DNA of 64,000 bases, taken from Albimonas marina (GTDB lineage Bacteria; Pseudomonadota; Alphaproteobacteria; Rhodobacterales; Rhodobacteraceae). Shown here piece after piece: positions 18,050 to 26,444 of the stretch; positions within the stretch are counted from its first letter, which is position 1; every line of letters begins with the position of its first letter. The notes under the pieces are model-generated. The model was not told where the DNA came from. It saw nothing but the letters and a program-made list of their open reading frames with translations, and did not search any database. The stretch covers positions 310,001 to 374,000 of the forward strand of contig NZ_JARHUC010000004.1 of the NCBI RefSeq assembly GCF_029223255.1, in the 5' to 3' direction. The position numbers and the translations under genes are program-made.

Positions 18050-20990
18050 GCAGGCGCTCCCCCTCCGGATCCACGAAACAGGGCGCGCAGGCGACCATCT
18101 TCACGTCCTGGCCCGAGATCGGGTCCTTGGCCATCAGCAGCTTGCCCTCCCATCGCGCCCGCCCGCCGGCGGCGAAGCCCAGCGCGATCCGCATTCCCAG
18201 CGCGGGCGAGTCGGCGATGGAGGAGACATGGCCGATCCCGCGCCCCGTCTCCGCCCCCAGCGGGTGCAGCAGGGACCCGGCGCGCAGCTTCGCGCCCCGC
18301 TCCACCGGGCGCAGGCCGATCAGCGCGGGGCGGCCGGGATCGACCAGCCCCTCCCGCTCGATCAGCGCACGCCCCACGAAGTCCTTGGCGCGCGAGGCCA
18401 TGCCGGGCATGCCGAGGTCGCCCAGCGTGACCCGCCCGTCGATCTCGCGCCCGGTGACATGGCCCTTCTCGACCCGCAGGATGTCCAGCGCCTCGAGCCC
18501 GTAGAGCCCCCCGCCCTCGGCCTTCGCGGCGGCGAGCGCGGCGTCCCACAGGGCCGGCGCCGCCTCGGGCCGGACCAGGATCTCGAAGGCCCGCTCGCCG
18601 GAGAAGGACAGCCGCGCCACCCGCACCGGGGCGCCGGCCACCGTCATCTCGCGAACGCCCAGGTGGGGCAGGGCGGCGTCCGAGACGTCCCCCTCCGCGA
18701 TCGCCGCCAGCACGGCGCGCGACCGCGGCCCGGCGACGGCGAGCCCGCACCAGGCCTCGGTCGCGTCGTCCACCGAGACCTCAAGCTCCGGCCAGCGGAA
18801 GCGCCAGCGGGAGAGGTGTTCCTCGACCGTCGCCGCGTGGGCGGTGGTGCAGGTCACGAGGAACCGCTCCTCGCCCAGCCGCCAGACCGTGCCGTCGTCC
18901 AGCACGATCCCGTCCTCGCGCAGCAGGAAGCCGTAGCGGGCCCGGCCCACGGGCAAGGTCCCGATCCGGTTGGAGAAGACGCGGTCCAGGAACGCCGCCG
19001 CGCCAGGCCCCTGCACCTCGAATTTTCCGAGGGTGGAGACGTCCACGACCCCGACCGAGGCGCGCACCATCGCCGCCTCGCGCATCGAGGCGGCGGTCAG
19101 GTCCTCGCCGGGCTCGGGGAAGAACCAGGCGCGTTTCCACAGGCCCGCGTCGACGAAGACCGCGCCCTCGGCCGCCGCGGCCGCGTGGAAGGGCGTGCGG
19201 CGCACGGGCGCCCAGCCGGCGCCCCGGTCGAGCCCTGCGAAAACGCCCATCGACACCGGCGCATAGGGCGGCCGGAAGGTGGTGGGCGAGAGGGCGGAGG
19301 CGTCCTCTCCCCGCGCCGCCGCCAGCACCGCGAGCCCGATCACGCCGCCCGCCTTGCCCTGGTCGGGGGCCATGCCCAGCGTGGTGTAGCGCTTCATGTG
19401 CTCGGGCGCCGCGAACCCCTCCTGGTGCGCCAGGCGCACGTCGGCGGCGGTCACGTCGTGCAGCGGATCGACGTAGCCCTTGCCGAGCCCGTGGAAGGCG
19501 CGCCCGGCGGGGCGGACCTCCCACAACGGCTCGGGCGGCGCCGCGTGGCCGCCGGGCTCCACGTCCTTCAGCGGCCGGCGGCGGGTGGCGCGCAGGGCGA
19601 TGGCGGCGAGACGCCCGGCGGCGCGGCCCGAGGCCTCGGCCCCCTCCCGCGTCCACACGCCCGCCGCGGCGCCGCAGGACAGGACCTCCCCCGGCCCCGG
19701 CAGGAAGCAGCCCAGCGCCTCGTCCCAGGCGGGCGTCTGGCGGGCCTGCGTGGTCAGGTGGATCGCCGGCGACCAGCCGCCCGAGACGGCGAGCGCCCCG
19801 GCCGAGATCCGCGTCTCCGCCCGCGTCCGCCCGCCGCCGAGGTGGCGCCCGATGCTCAGGCCCGTCAGCTCCCCGGTCAGCGGATGGCCCTGCGTGCGCA
19901 CCGGAACCCAGCCCGCGCGCAGGTCCACGCCCGCGGCCCGCGCCTGTTCGACCAGCGCGCCCGCAAGCGCCTCCCGCGCGTCGAGGTGGATGACGTCCAG
20001 CCCCGCCTCGGCCAGGGCGATCGAGGCGGCGAAGGCCGAATCCTCGGCGCCCGCCACCACCACCTCCCGCGCCGGCGCCACGCCGAAGCGGCGCACATAG
20101 GTGCGCGCGGCCGCGGCGGACATCACGCCGGGCCGGTCGTTGTCCCCGAAGACGAAGCCCCGCTGGATCGCGCCGGTCGCGGCGATCACCTTGCGGGTCC
20201 GCAGCACATGCAGCCGCTCGCGATACGCGGAAGCCGCGGGCAGCCGCTCCACCAGCCCGGCGACGCCGTGGTCGTAGAGGCCGAAGACCATCGTGCGCGT
20301 CATCAGGCGCAGGTTCGGCAGGGCCGCGATCTCCGCCAGATCAGCCGCCAGGGCCTCCGGCTCCCCGTCCGACAGCCGGTCGCCGCCCGGGGCGAAATCC
20401 GCCTCGGCCAGCGCCACGTCGAGGCCGGCCTCCGCCGCCTCGCGCGCCGCGGCCATGCCCGCGGGGCCCGAGCCGACCACCAGCACGTCGCAATGCCCGT
20501 GCACCTGGTCGTAGAGGTCCGGGTCCGGCAGCGCCGAGGCCGCCCCCATCCCCGCCGCCCGCCGGATCGCCCGCTCGCAGGCCATCCAGATGCGGGTGTC
20601 GGCGAAGGGGCCCATGAAGGTCTTGTAGTAGAAGCCCGCCGCGAACAGCGGCGACAGCAGGTCGTTCACCGCGCCCAGGTCGAGGCGCGGCGAGGGCCAG
20701 CAGTTCTGCGCCCGCGCGCTCAGCCCCGCCTCCAGCTCCACCACGGAGGGCTTGAGGTTCGGCGTGCGCCGCGCGCCCTCGCCGACGGTGACCAGCGCGC
20801 CCGCCTCCTCCTCGCCCGCCGACATGATCCCTCGCGGACGGTGGTGCTTGAAGCTGCGCCCCAGGGTGCGCACCCCGTTCGCCATCAGCGCGGCCGCGAG
20901 CGTGTCGCCCTGCGCGCCCAGCATCTCCCGCCCCTGCCAGGAGAACGGCACGGGGGCCGCGTCATGGCCGCGAAGCCGGAAGCCGCTCAT
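18042..20990 (-). CDS. soxA: Sarcosine oxidase, alpha subunit
   Basis: The 982-residue alpha subunit binds NAD+ and tetrahydrofolate in the cytoplasmic complex that oxidises sarcosine to glycine, 5,10-methylene-THF and H2O2. The N-terminal ferredoxin-like region has SFKHHRPRGI (about 46-55). A pyridine nucleotide-disulfide domain follows with VLVVGSGPAGMAAAREAAEAG (about 170-190) and VIAATGAIQRGFVFGDNDRPGVM. The C-terminal half is a GcvT-type aminomethyltransferase with VDVSTLGKFEVQGPGAAAFLDR and ALDILRVEKGHVTGREIDG. The start at 20990 overlaps the soxD stop as ATGA. The next gene on this strand is soxG. Confidence 0.96.
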   Translation of the reverse strand: MSGFRLRGHDAAPVPFSWQGREMLGAQGDTLAAALMANGVRTLGRSFKHHRPRGIMSAGEEEAGALVTVGEGARRTPNLKPSVVELEAGLSARAQNCWPSPRLDLGAVNDLLSPLFAAGFYYKTFMGPFADTRIWMACERAIRRAAGMGAASALPDPDLYDQVHGHCDVLVVGSGPAGMAAAREAAEAGLDVALAEADFAPGGDRLSDGEPEALAADLAEIAALPNLRLMTRTMVFGLYDHGVAGLVERLPAASAYRERLHVLRTRKVIAATGAIQRGFVFGDNDRPGVMSAAAARTYVRRFGVAPAREVVVAGAEDSAFAASIALAEAGLDVIHLDAREALAGALVEQARAAGVDLRAGWVPVRTQGHPLTGELTGLSIGRHLGGGRTRAETRISAGALAVSGGWSPAIHLTTQARQTPAWDEALGCFLPGPGEVLSCGAAAGVWTREGAEASGRAAGRLAAIALRATRRRPLKDVEPGGHAAPPEPLWEVRPAGRAFHGLGKGYVDPLHDVTAADVRLAHQEGFAAPEHMKRYTTLGMAPDQGKAGGVIGLAVLAAARGEDASALSPTTFRPPYAPVSMGVFAGLDRGAGWAPVRRTPFHAAAAAEGAVFVDAGLWKRAWFFPEPGEDLTAASMREAAMVRASVGVVDVSTLGKFEVQGPGAAAFLDRVFSNRIGTLPVGRARYGFLLREDGIVLDDGTVWRLGEERFLVTCTTAHAATVEEHLSRWRFRWPELEVSVDDATEAWCGLAVAGPRSRAVLAAIAEGDVSDAALPHLGVREMTVAGAPVRVARLSFSGERAFEILVRPEAAPALWDAALAAAKAEGGGLYGLEALDILRVEKGHVTGREIDGRVTLGDLGMPGMASRAKDFVGRALIEREGLVDPGRPALIGLRPVERGAKLRAGSLLHPLGAETGRGIGHVSSIADSPALGMRIALGFAAGGRARWEGKLLMAKDPISGQDVKMVACAPCFVDPEGERLHG

Positions 20991-21280
20991 CGCTTCGCCC
21001 TCATCGCCCTGGCGTCGGCCGCGTCGGCGAAGGCGACCGAGATCACCTCGTGCGTGACGGTGTTCCTCAGCACGTCGAGGAAGCAGCCGCAGCCGTGAAC
21101 ATGCCGCCACAGCTCCCGCGTCTCGCCCTTGGGCTGGTCGCGCAGGAACACCGCCTCGACCCAGGCGGCGGGCGGGGCTGAGAGCGCCGGGCGCTCGGCC
21201 GCGGGATCGCCGCCGAAGGGGCCGTCGTAGACGAACTCGGCCGCGTCGCGCGGGCCGCAGAAGGGACAGGTCAGTCTCAT
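20987..21280 (-). CDS. soxD: Sarcosine oxidase, delta subunit
   Basis: The 97-residue protein is the zinc-binding delta subunit of heterotetrameric sarcosine oxidase. It starts with CPFCGPRDAAEF (Cys5, Cys8) and later has HVHGCGCFLDVLRNT, which supplies the His/Cys ligands of the zinc site. The Trp-containing ELWRHVHGCGCF block is the family hallmark. It is 13 bp after soxB and overlaps soxA by four bases, so the three are co-translated. Confidence 0.95.
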   Translation of the reverse strand: MRLTCPFCGPRDAAEFVYDGPFGGDPAAERPALSAPPAAWVEAVFLRDQPKGETRELWRHVHGCGCFLDVLRNTVTHEVISVAFADAADARAMRAKR

Positions 21281-21293
21281 GCTTCTGGGCGCA

Positions 21294-22556
21294 TCAATGG
21301 AGCCTCGGGGTCGGGCCGGTCGCCTCCTCGTCCAGCTCCCGCCCTCGGGCGAAGCGGTCGAGCGAGAAGGCGGCGTTCAGCTCATGGGGCGCGTCATGGG
21401 CGATGGTGTGGGCGTAGCACCAGCCCGAGGCCGGCGTCGCCTTGAACCCCCCGTAGTTCCACCCCGCGTTGAAGTAGAGCCCCGGGATCGTGGTCGGCGT
21501 GATGAAGGGCGAGCCGTCCATGGACATGTCCATCACCCCCGCCCACTGCCGCAGCACCCGCACGCGGGCCAGGAACGGGGCCAGCGCCACGGCCTTGGAC
21601 ATCACCTCGGAATACATCTCCAGCCCGCCCCGCTGGGCGTAGGAGGGATGCCCGTCGATCTCGCCCCCGAAGACGATCCCGCCCTTGTCGGACTGGCTCA
21701 TGTAGAACAGGCCCTGCTGGGCGCTGGAAATGACCTGGTGGACGATGGGCTTCAACGGCTCGGTCACGAAGGCCTGAAGCTTGTGCGTCTCGAGCGGCAG
21801 TTTCCCCAGCCCCGCGGCGGTCGCCAGCGGCCCGGTGGAGCCAGCGACGGCCAGCGCCACCTTCTCCGCCCGGATCTCCCCGCGGGAGGTCTCGACGCCC
21901 ACGATCCGGCCACCCTCGCGCAGGCAGCCCGTGACCTCGCAGTTCTGGACGATATGCACGCCCCGCGCGTCGGCAGCCCGCGCGAACCCCCAGACCAGCG
22001 CGTCATGGCGCGCGGTGCCGGCGCGGGGCTGCAGGAACCCGCCCTCGATGGGGAAGCGGGCCCGATCGGACCAATCGAGGAAAGGCGCCCGCGCCTGCAC
22101 CTCCGACCGGCTCAGCCACTGGCCGTCCGAGCCGGTCATCCGCAGCGTGTTGTAGCGGCGCGCGAAGGCGTCGCGGAAGCCGGGGTCGAAGCTCAGCGCC
22201 AGGTGCCCGCGCTGGGAGAACATCAGGTTGTAGTTGAGCTCCTGGCTCAGCCCTTCCCAGAGCTTCAGCGTATGCTCGTAGAACTCCCGGTTGCCCGGCA
22301 GCATGTAGTTCGAGCGCACGATCGTGGTGTTGCGCCCCGCGTTGCCCTGGCCGATCAGCCCCCGCTCGAGCACCGCCACCCGGCGGATCCCGTGGTTCTT
22401 GGCGAGGTAGTAGGCGGTGGCGAGCCCATGCCCGCCGCCCCCCACGATCGCCACGTCGTAGGCCGAGCGGGGCTCGCGGTCGCGCCAGGCGCGGGTCCAG
22501 CCGCGCTGGCCGGTCAGCCCGTTCCACAGGACGTCGAGGGCGGAATAGGGTTTCAC
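21294..22556 (-). CDS. soxB: Sarcosine oxidase, beta subunit
   Basis: The 420-residue beta subunit holds the FAD that oxidises sarcosine and the covalently bound FMN that passes electrons to oxygen. The N-terminal dinucleotide motif is VAIVGGGGHGLATAYYLAK (35-53), followed by AVLERGLIGQGNAGRNTTIVRS. The His in GTARHDALVWG (His184) is the likely covalent FMN site by analogy with known beta subunits. Near the C-terminus GWNYGGFKATPASGWCYAHT is typical. A GGAG ribosome site precedes the start. It is first in the soxBDAG operon. No glyA, folD or purU is adjacent, although these often accompany the operon elsewhere. Confidence 0.96.
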   Translation of the reverse strand: MKPYSALDVLWNGLTGQRGWTRAWRDREPRSAYDVAIVGGGGHGLATAYYLAKNHGIRRVAVLERGLIGQGNAGRNTTIVRSNYMLPGNREFYEHTLKLWEGLSQELNYNLMFSQRGHLALSFDPGFRDAFARRYNTLRMTGSDGQWLSRSEVQARAPFLDWSDRARFPIEGGFLQPRAGTARHDALVWGFARAADARGVHIVQNCEVTGCLREGGRIVGVETSRGEIRAEKVALAVAGSTGPLATAAGLGKLPLETHKLQAFVTEPLKPIVHQVISSAQQGLFYMSQSDKGGIVFGGEIDGHPSYAQRGGLEMYSEVMSKAVALAPFLARVRVLRQWAGVMDMSMDGSPFITPTTIPGLYFNAGWNYGGFKATPASGWCYAHTIAHDAPHELNAAFSLDRFARGRELDEEATGPTPRLH

Positions 22557-22694
22557 TTGCGTCTCCGGCGGTCTGCGCCGGGGCGGACGTTAGGCCGGGG
22601 CGCGGGGCCGCGCAAAGGGGGCAGGCGGCCGCGGGGCTTTTCCTCCGGGCGCCGAGCGGGCATGTCAGGGACGACACGAAGCGGAGGACCCCCC

Positions 22695-23474
22695 ATGCGG
22701 CTGAACGCCATCGTCCACGAGCCCCAGGGAGCGGAGACGAAGCCCCCCCTGGTGATCGCCCACGGCCTGTTCGGCTCGGCCCGCAACTGGGGCGCGGTGG
22801 CGAAGCGGCTGAGCGAGGGGCGGCGCGTGATCGCGGTGGACATGCGCAATCACGGCGACAGCCCCTGGTCGGACGACCATTCCTACGCCGGCATGGCCGA
22901 GGACCTGGAGGACGCGCTCGAGACCCACGGCGGCGGCGAGGCGGACCTGCTGGGCCACTCGATGGGCGGCAAGGCGGCGATGACGCTCGCGGTCACGCGC
23001 GCGCCCGCGGCCCTGCGCCGGCTGGTGGTCGCCGACATCGCGCCGGTCGCCTACCGGCATTCCCACCTCGCCTATGTCGAGGCGATGCTGGCGGTGGACC
23101 TGGGCTCGCTCTCCCGCCGCTCGGAGGTCGAGCCGCTGATCGCCGACGCGGTGCCCGACCGCTCGCTGCGCGCGTTCCTGCTGCACTCGCTGGCCTCGGG
23201 GCCGGATGGGCTGCGCTGGAAGCTCAACCTGGTCGCGCTGCGCGACTGGATGGGCTCGATGGTGGGGTTCGAGCCGCTGGAGGGGAGCTGGCCGGGCGAG
23301 ACCCTGTTCCTGCGCGGCGGCGCCTCCGACTACGCCGACGACGCGGGGCTCGCGGCGGCCAAGCCCCTGTTCCCGGCGATGGAGGTCGCGACGCTGCCCG
23401 GCGCCGGCCACTGGCTGCATGCCGAGCAGCCGGCGGAGTTCTCGGCCGCCGCCGCGGCGTTCCTCGACCGCTGA
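22695..23474 (+). CDS. Alpha/beta hydrolase, YbfF esterase-like
   Basis: A 259-residue cytoplasmic serine hydrolase. It shows PLVIAHGLFGSARNWGAVAKRL (oxyanion strand HG, about 18-39), VDMRNHGDSPW, the nucleophile elbow LLGHSMGGKAAM (about 85-96), DWMGSMVGFEPLEG before the cap, and the catalytic His in GAGHWLHAEQP near the C-terminus. VVADIAPVAY after the elbow is characteristic of the YbfF/ABHD11 branch, short-chain acyl esterases. A GGAGGA site precedes the ATG. It is divergent from soxB. The physiological ester is not known. Confidence 0.85.
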   Translation: MRLNAIVHEPQGAETKPPLVIAHGLFGSARNWGAVAKRLSEGRRVIAVDMRNHGDSPWSDDHSYAGMAEDLEDALETHGGGEADLLGHSMGGKAAMTLAVTRAPAALRRLVVADIAPVAYRHSHLAYVEAMLAVDLGSLSRRSEVEPLIADAVPDRSLRAFLLHSLASGPDGLRWKLNLVALRDWMGSMVGFEPLEGSWPGETLFLRGGASDYADDAGLAAAKPLFPAMEVATLPGAGHWLHAEQPAEFSAAAAAFLDR

Positions 23475-23531
23475 GGAGGTCTCCCGGGGCGGGCGTCGCC
23501 GGGCCGCGCCCGTGGCGGACCCCGGCCGCGC

Positions 23532-23587
23532 CTGCGGGCGCGCCCGCAGCGCCGAGCGGAGCTCGGCGGCCTCCGCCGGGGCGGAGG
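23532..23587. repeat. Three consecutive palindromes in an intergenic region
   Basis: Within 56 bp lie CTGCGGGCG/CGCCCGCAG (23532-23549), GCCGAGC-GGA-GCTCGGC (23551-23567) and CCTCCGC-CGGG-GCGGAGG (23570-23587). They follow the YbfF-like hydrolase stop and may be a terminator cluster or a REP-type element. The rest of 23475-23754 holds no gene. Confidence 0.45.
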
Positions 23588-23754
23588 CGCGCGGCCTTCG
23601 CGCCTTGCTCCGGCCGGGGCGCCTTTGGGCAGGCGTCGCCGGGCGCAGGGGGCGGGCGTCGGGCGCGCCGGTTGATTTCGCTCAAGGCGGGGCGGGCGGT
23701 TCGGGCGCATCCATGCATTCCCGAAACCGAATTTCCCCTCAGGAGCCGCCCCCC

Positions 23755-24099
23755 ATGGACTGGACCGACTTCCTCTCCGACACCAACCGCCAGCTGGCCC
23801 TGTTCCGCGCCGCCCAGCCCGAGGCCGCCGCGGGCTTCGCCGCGCTCGCCAAGGCCGCGACGGCGAACAAGGCGCTGGACCCCAAGACCAAGGAGCTGAT
23901 CGCGCTCGCCATCGGGGTGGCGGTGCATTGCGACGGCTGCATCGGCTTCCACACCAAGGCCGCCCGCCGCCACGGCGCCACCCGCGACGAGGTCGCCGAG
24001 GTGATCTCGATGTGCCTCTACATGGGCGGCGGTCCGTCGCTGATGTACGGCGCCAAGGCGCTGGACGCCTACGACCAGATGGAGGCGGCGGAGGGCTGA
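23755..24099 (+). CDS. Carboxymuconolactone decarboxylase-family (AhpD-like) protein
   Basis: The 114-residue protein has the AhpD/CMD fold. FAALAKAATANKALDPKTKELIALAIGVA is followed by the redox-active pair in HCDGCIGFHTKAARRHGATRDEVAEV, then EVISMCLYMGGGPSLMYGAKAL. The CxxC with the downstream His matches the peroxidase-type (AhpD) branch rather than true 4-carboxymuconolactone decarboxylase, so a thiol-dependent antioxidant role is likely. An AGGAG site lies upstream of the start. No alkyl hydroperoxide reductase is adjacent. Confidence 0.88.
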   Translation: MDWTDFLSDTNRQLALFRAAQPEAAAGFAALAKAATANKALDPKTKELIALAIGVAVHCDGCIGFHTKAARRHGATRDEVAEVISMCLYMGGGPSLMYGAKALDAYDQMEAAEG

Positions 24100-24112
24100 G
24101 GCCCTCCCCCCC

Positions 24113-24757
24113 TCAGTCGAAGACGACCTGGCCGCCCGGCCCCTCGACCACCGCGCGCAGAAGCGATCCCCCGGTCTCGCCCTCCGGCAGCACGGCCGCG
24201 AGGCCCAGCGCCTCGAGCGCCGCGGTCGCCCGCGGGTCGGGGCGGCGGGCGAAGGCGGTCAGGCGCAGGCCGGTCGCGGGCATGGCCGTGGCGGGGGAGA
24301 CGCCGCCCGGCCACTCGATCAGCGAGGGGACCACGCCCCCGCAGGCCGAGACCCCGTCCGGCGGCACCGACAGCCGCCACTCCAGGTCCCCGCGGCGCAT
24401 CGGCAGCAGGCGGCCCATGTCCTCGGGGCAGGCGGCCATGCGCGCCTCGGCGTCGTCGCAGCGCGCGACCCAGGCCAGCAGCCGCGGGCCCTGCGCCAGG
24501 CGCGCGCGCACGTCCTCGCGGTGCAGGCCGAAGGGCATCGGGCCGCGCTCGGGCGGGGTCTGATCGGGGTCGGGGGCGATCAGCTCGAGGTAGCAGGCGC
24601 CCAGCGGCCCGCCGTCCAGCGCCCAGAGCGCGTTGTGCGTGCCCCGGCCGACATGCACGCCGCCCTGGTCGGTCGCGCCCAGCGCGGCCTCCAGCTTCGG
24701 GCGCGCCTCGGCCAGCGACAGGCAGGCGACGACGAGGTGATCCAGTTCGACGGCCAT
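24113..24757 (-). CDS. VOC-superfamily (glyoxalase-like) protein
   Basis: A 214-residue protein of the glyoxalase-3-like group of the vicinal oxygen chelate superfamily. It opens with LDHLVVACLSLAEA (metal-ligand His at 7), continues with GGVHVGRGTHNALWAL and CYLELIAPDPDQTPPERG, and has GGVVPSLIEWPGG in its second module; this order is characteristic of the group. Metal and substrate are unknown. It converges with the AhpD-like gene (13 bp between stops) and is divergent from the acetyltransferase gene. Confidence 0.75.
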   Translation of the reverse strand: MAVELDHLVVACLSLAEARPKLEAALGATDQGGVHVGRGTHNALWALDGGPLGACYLELIAPDPDQTPPERGPMPFGLHREDVRARLAQGPRLLAWVARCDDAEARMAACPEDMGRLLPMRRGDLEWRLSVPPDGVSACGGVVPSLIEWPGGVSPATAMPATGLRLTAFARRPDPRATAALEALGLAAVLPEGETGGSLLRAVVEGPGGQVVFD

Positions 24758-24879
24758 GGCGTCCTCCCTTGCCGGTCGCGGGCGTGGGGCGCATAGGATC
24801 GTGCGTCGCCCGCCGGATCAAGCCCCGAGCCGCAGGGCGCCCTCCGCCCCGCCGCGCTTCGCCTGACCCGAGCCCCCGC

Positions 24880-25389
24880 ATGACCGCCGGACTACGCATC
24901 GCCCCCGTCGCGCCGACCTTCGACGACTGGGACGGCTTGCTGGACCTGATCCGCCAGGCCTTCGCCTACATGGAGGGGCGCATCGACCCGCCCTCCTCCC
25001 TCGGCCGCATGGACGCCGCCGCCCTGAAGGCGAAGGCGGGGGAGGAGACGCTGCTGCTCGCCCACGCCCCCGCCGACGGCCCGGACGGCGCCCCGCGCCT
25101 CGTCGGCTGCCTCTTCGCGGCCGAGCGGCCGGGCGCGCTCTACGTCGGCAAGCTGGCGGTGCGCCCGGACCTGCAGGGCGCGGGCGTGGGCGCGGCGCTG
25201 ATGGGCGCGGCCGAGGCGCTGGCCCGCGCCCGCGGCCTGCCGGCGCTGGAACTCCAGACCCGGGTCGAGCTGACCGGCAACCACGCCGCCTTCGCCCGCA
25301 TGGGCTTCGTGAAGGTCGGAGAGACCCGCCACCCCGGCTACGACCGCGCCACCAGCCTCACCTTCCGCAAGACGCTGGACGTGGCCTGA
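24880..25389 (+). CDS. GNAT-family N-acetyltransferase
   Basis: The 169-residue protein has the GNAT acetyl-CoA site LYVGKLAVRPDLQGAGVGAALM (about 87-108, with the Q/RxxGxG/A loop QGAGVG), followed by LELQTRVELTGNHAAFARMGF and KVGETRHPGYDRATS, the common C-terminal block of small-molecule GNATs. The acceptor is unknown. Its ATG at 24880 has only a weak ribosome site. It reads away from the VOC gene and towards the metallo-hydrolase. Confidence 0.85.
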   Translation: MTAGLRIAPVAPTFDDWDGLLDLIRQAFAYMEGRIDPPSSLGRMDAAALKAKAGEETLLLAHAPADGPDGAPRLVGCLFAAERPGALYVGKLAVRPDLQGAGVGAALMGAAEALARARGLPALELQTRVELTGNHAAFARMGFVKVGETRHPGYDRATSLTFRKTLDVA

Positions 25390-25496
25390 GCAGGGCCCGC
25401 CATTGGGGCCGGCCGGACCGGCGGCGCCCCAGGCTCGACCCGGGACTTCGCCCGTTCCCGCCGCTCGCGCGAATTCAAAGGGGTTCGAGGGCGCCC

Positions 25497-26333
25497 TCAG
25501 CCGCCGCCCTGGCCGAGGATGAACACCGTCGGCTCGGCCGGCAGGGTCCGCGGGGTCAGCGTCAGCTCCCCGATCTCCGTCGCGTTCACGATGCGGAAGT
25601 CGTCCGACATCCCCGCCGTGAAGCGGTCGAGCGAGGCGTAGCCCCAGTAATGCATCGGCAGCACCACCGAGGCGCGCACCCGCTTGAGCAGCGCGATCAT
25701 CTCCGGCAGGCCCAGCGTCACGCCGCCGTCCACCGGCGCCATCACCACGTCGAGCCGCCCGATCGCGGCGTAGTGGTCGGGGCCGAGCTCATGGTGCAGG
25801 TGACCCAGGTGGCCGATGCACAGCTGCCCGACCTCGAAGATGAAGATCGAGTTGCCGTTCGGCTCCCGCCCCCCGCCCCAGCCGCGGATGTCGGTGGACA
25901 CGTTGCGCACCAGCACGTCGCCGATCTCCTCCCAGATCTCGGCGCGCTCCTGCCCCGGGTCGGGCCAGCCGCGGAAGACATGGGGGATGCGCGGGTCGGG
26001 ATGGGCGGTCCAGTGCGTCTCGTGGGCGTGGTTCATGGTCACCACGTCGGGCACCGCCTCGCGTCCCGCCCAGCCGTTGTAGTCGGTGGCGATGCTGACG
26101 CCGCCGCCGGTCTCGATCAGGTAGGTGGAGTGGCCGATGAAGCGGATCGTCACCTCGCCCTCGGTCTCCGCCCCCGCCTGGGCGAGCTTCACGTAGCTCG
26201 CGCCCGGCAGGATGCCGGCGACCGACTGGCAGACCGAGGCGGCCGCGGGCGCCGCCAGCGCCGCCAGCGCGAGCGCCGCGGGCGCGAGGCGCCGGCGAAG
26301 GACGTCGAGAGAGGCGAGGACGGTCGGGGCCAT
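25497..26333 (-). CDS. Exported MBL-fold metallo-hydrolase-like protein
   Basis: A 278-residue protein with an N-terminal signal peptide (basic RRR, then hydrophobic Ala/Leu core, AAPAAAS near 31). The mature part begins a metallo-beta-lactamase fold with IRFIGHSTYLIETGGGVSIATDYNGW, then TMNHAHETHW, where the canonical HxHxDH is changed to HAHETH, later LCIGHLGHLHHELG and VVLPMHYWGY. This is the UlaG/L-ascorbate-lactonase-like branch; the altered metal motif makes hydrolytic activity uncertain. The start at 26333 has a GGAGGAGAT site, better than the upstream in-frame ATG at 26426. It is followed by no partner gene. Confidence 0.72.
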   Translation of the reverse strand: MAPTVLASLDVLRRRLAPAALALAALAAPAAASVCQSVAGILPGASYVKLAQAGAETEGEVTIRFIGHSTYLIETGGGVSIATDYNGWAGREAVPDVVTMNHAHETHWTAHPDPRIPHVFRGWPDPGQERAEIWEEIGDVLVRNVSTDIRGWGGGREPNGNSIFIFEVGQLCIGHLGHLHHELGPDHYAAIGRLDVVMAPVDGGVTLGLPEMIALLKRVRASVVLPMHYWGYASLDRFTAGMSDDFRIVNATEIGELTLTPRTLPAEPTVFILGQGGG

Positions 26334-26444
26334 GCGATCTCCTCCCGCTGGCGCGAGGCTGGGACCGGGCAAGCCTAGCCGTTGCGCCCGGATACGGAAG
26401 TCGCGATGCCGTGAGCGCCGCGTCAACCGCGGGCCCTGCCGCCC

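Noticed and set aside
17652-21098. 1148-codon open frame antisense to soxA
   Set aside because: Its protein is His/Arg/Gln-rich without hydrophobic or structured segments, as expected for a GC-driven shadow of soxA, soxD and soxG.
22557-22694. Glycine or THF riboswitch before soxB
   Set aside because: The sarcosine oxidase leader is too short and shows none of the conserved riboswitch blocks.
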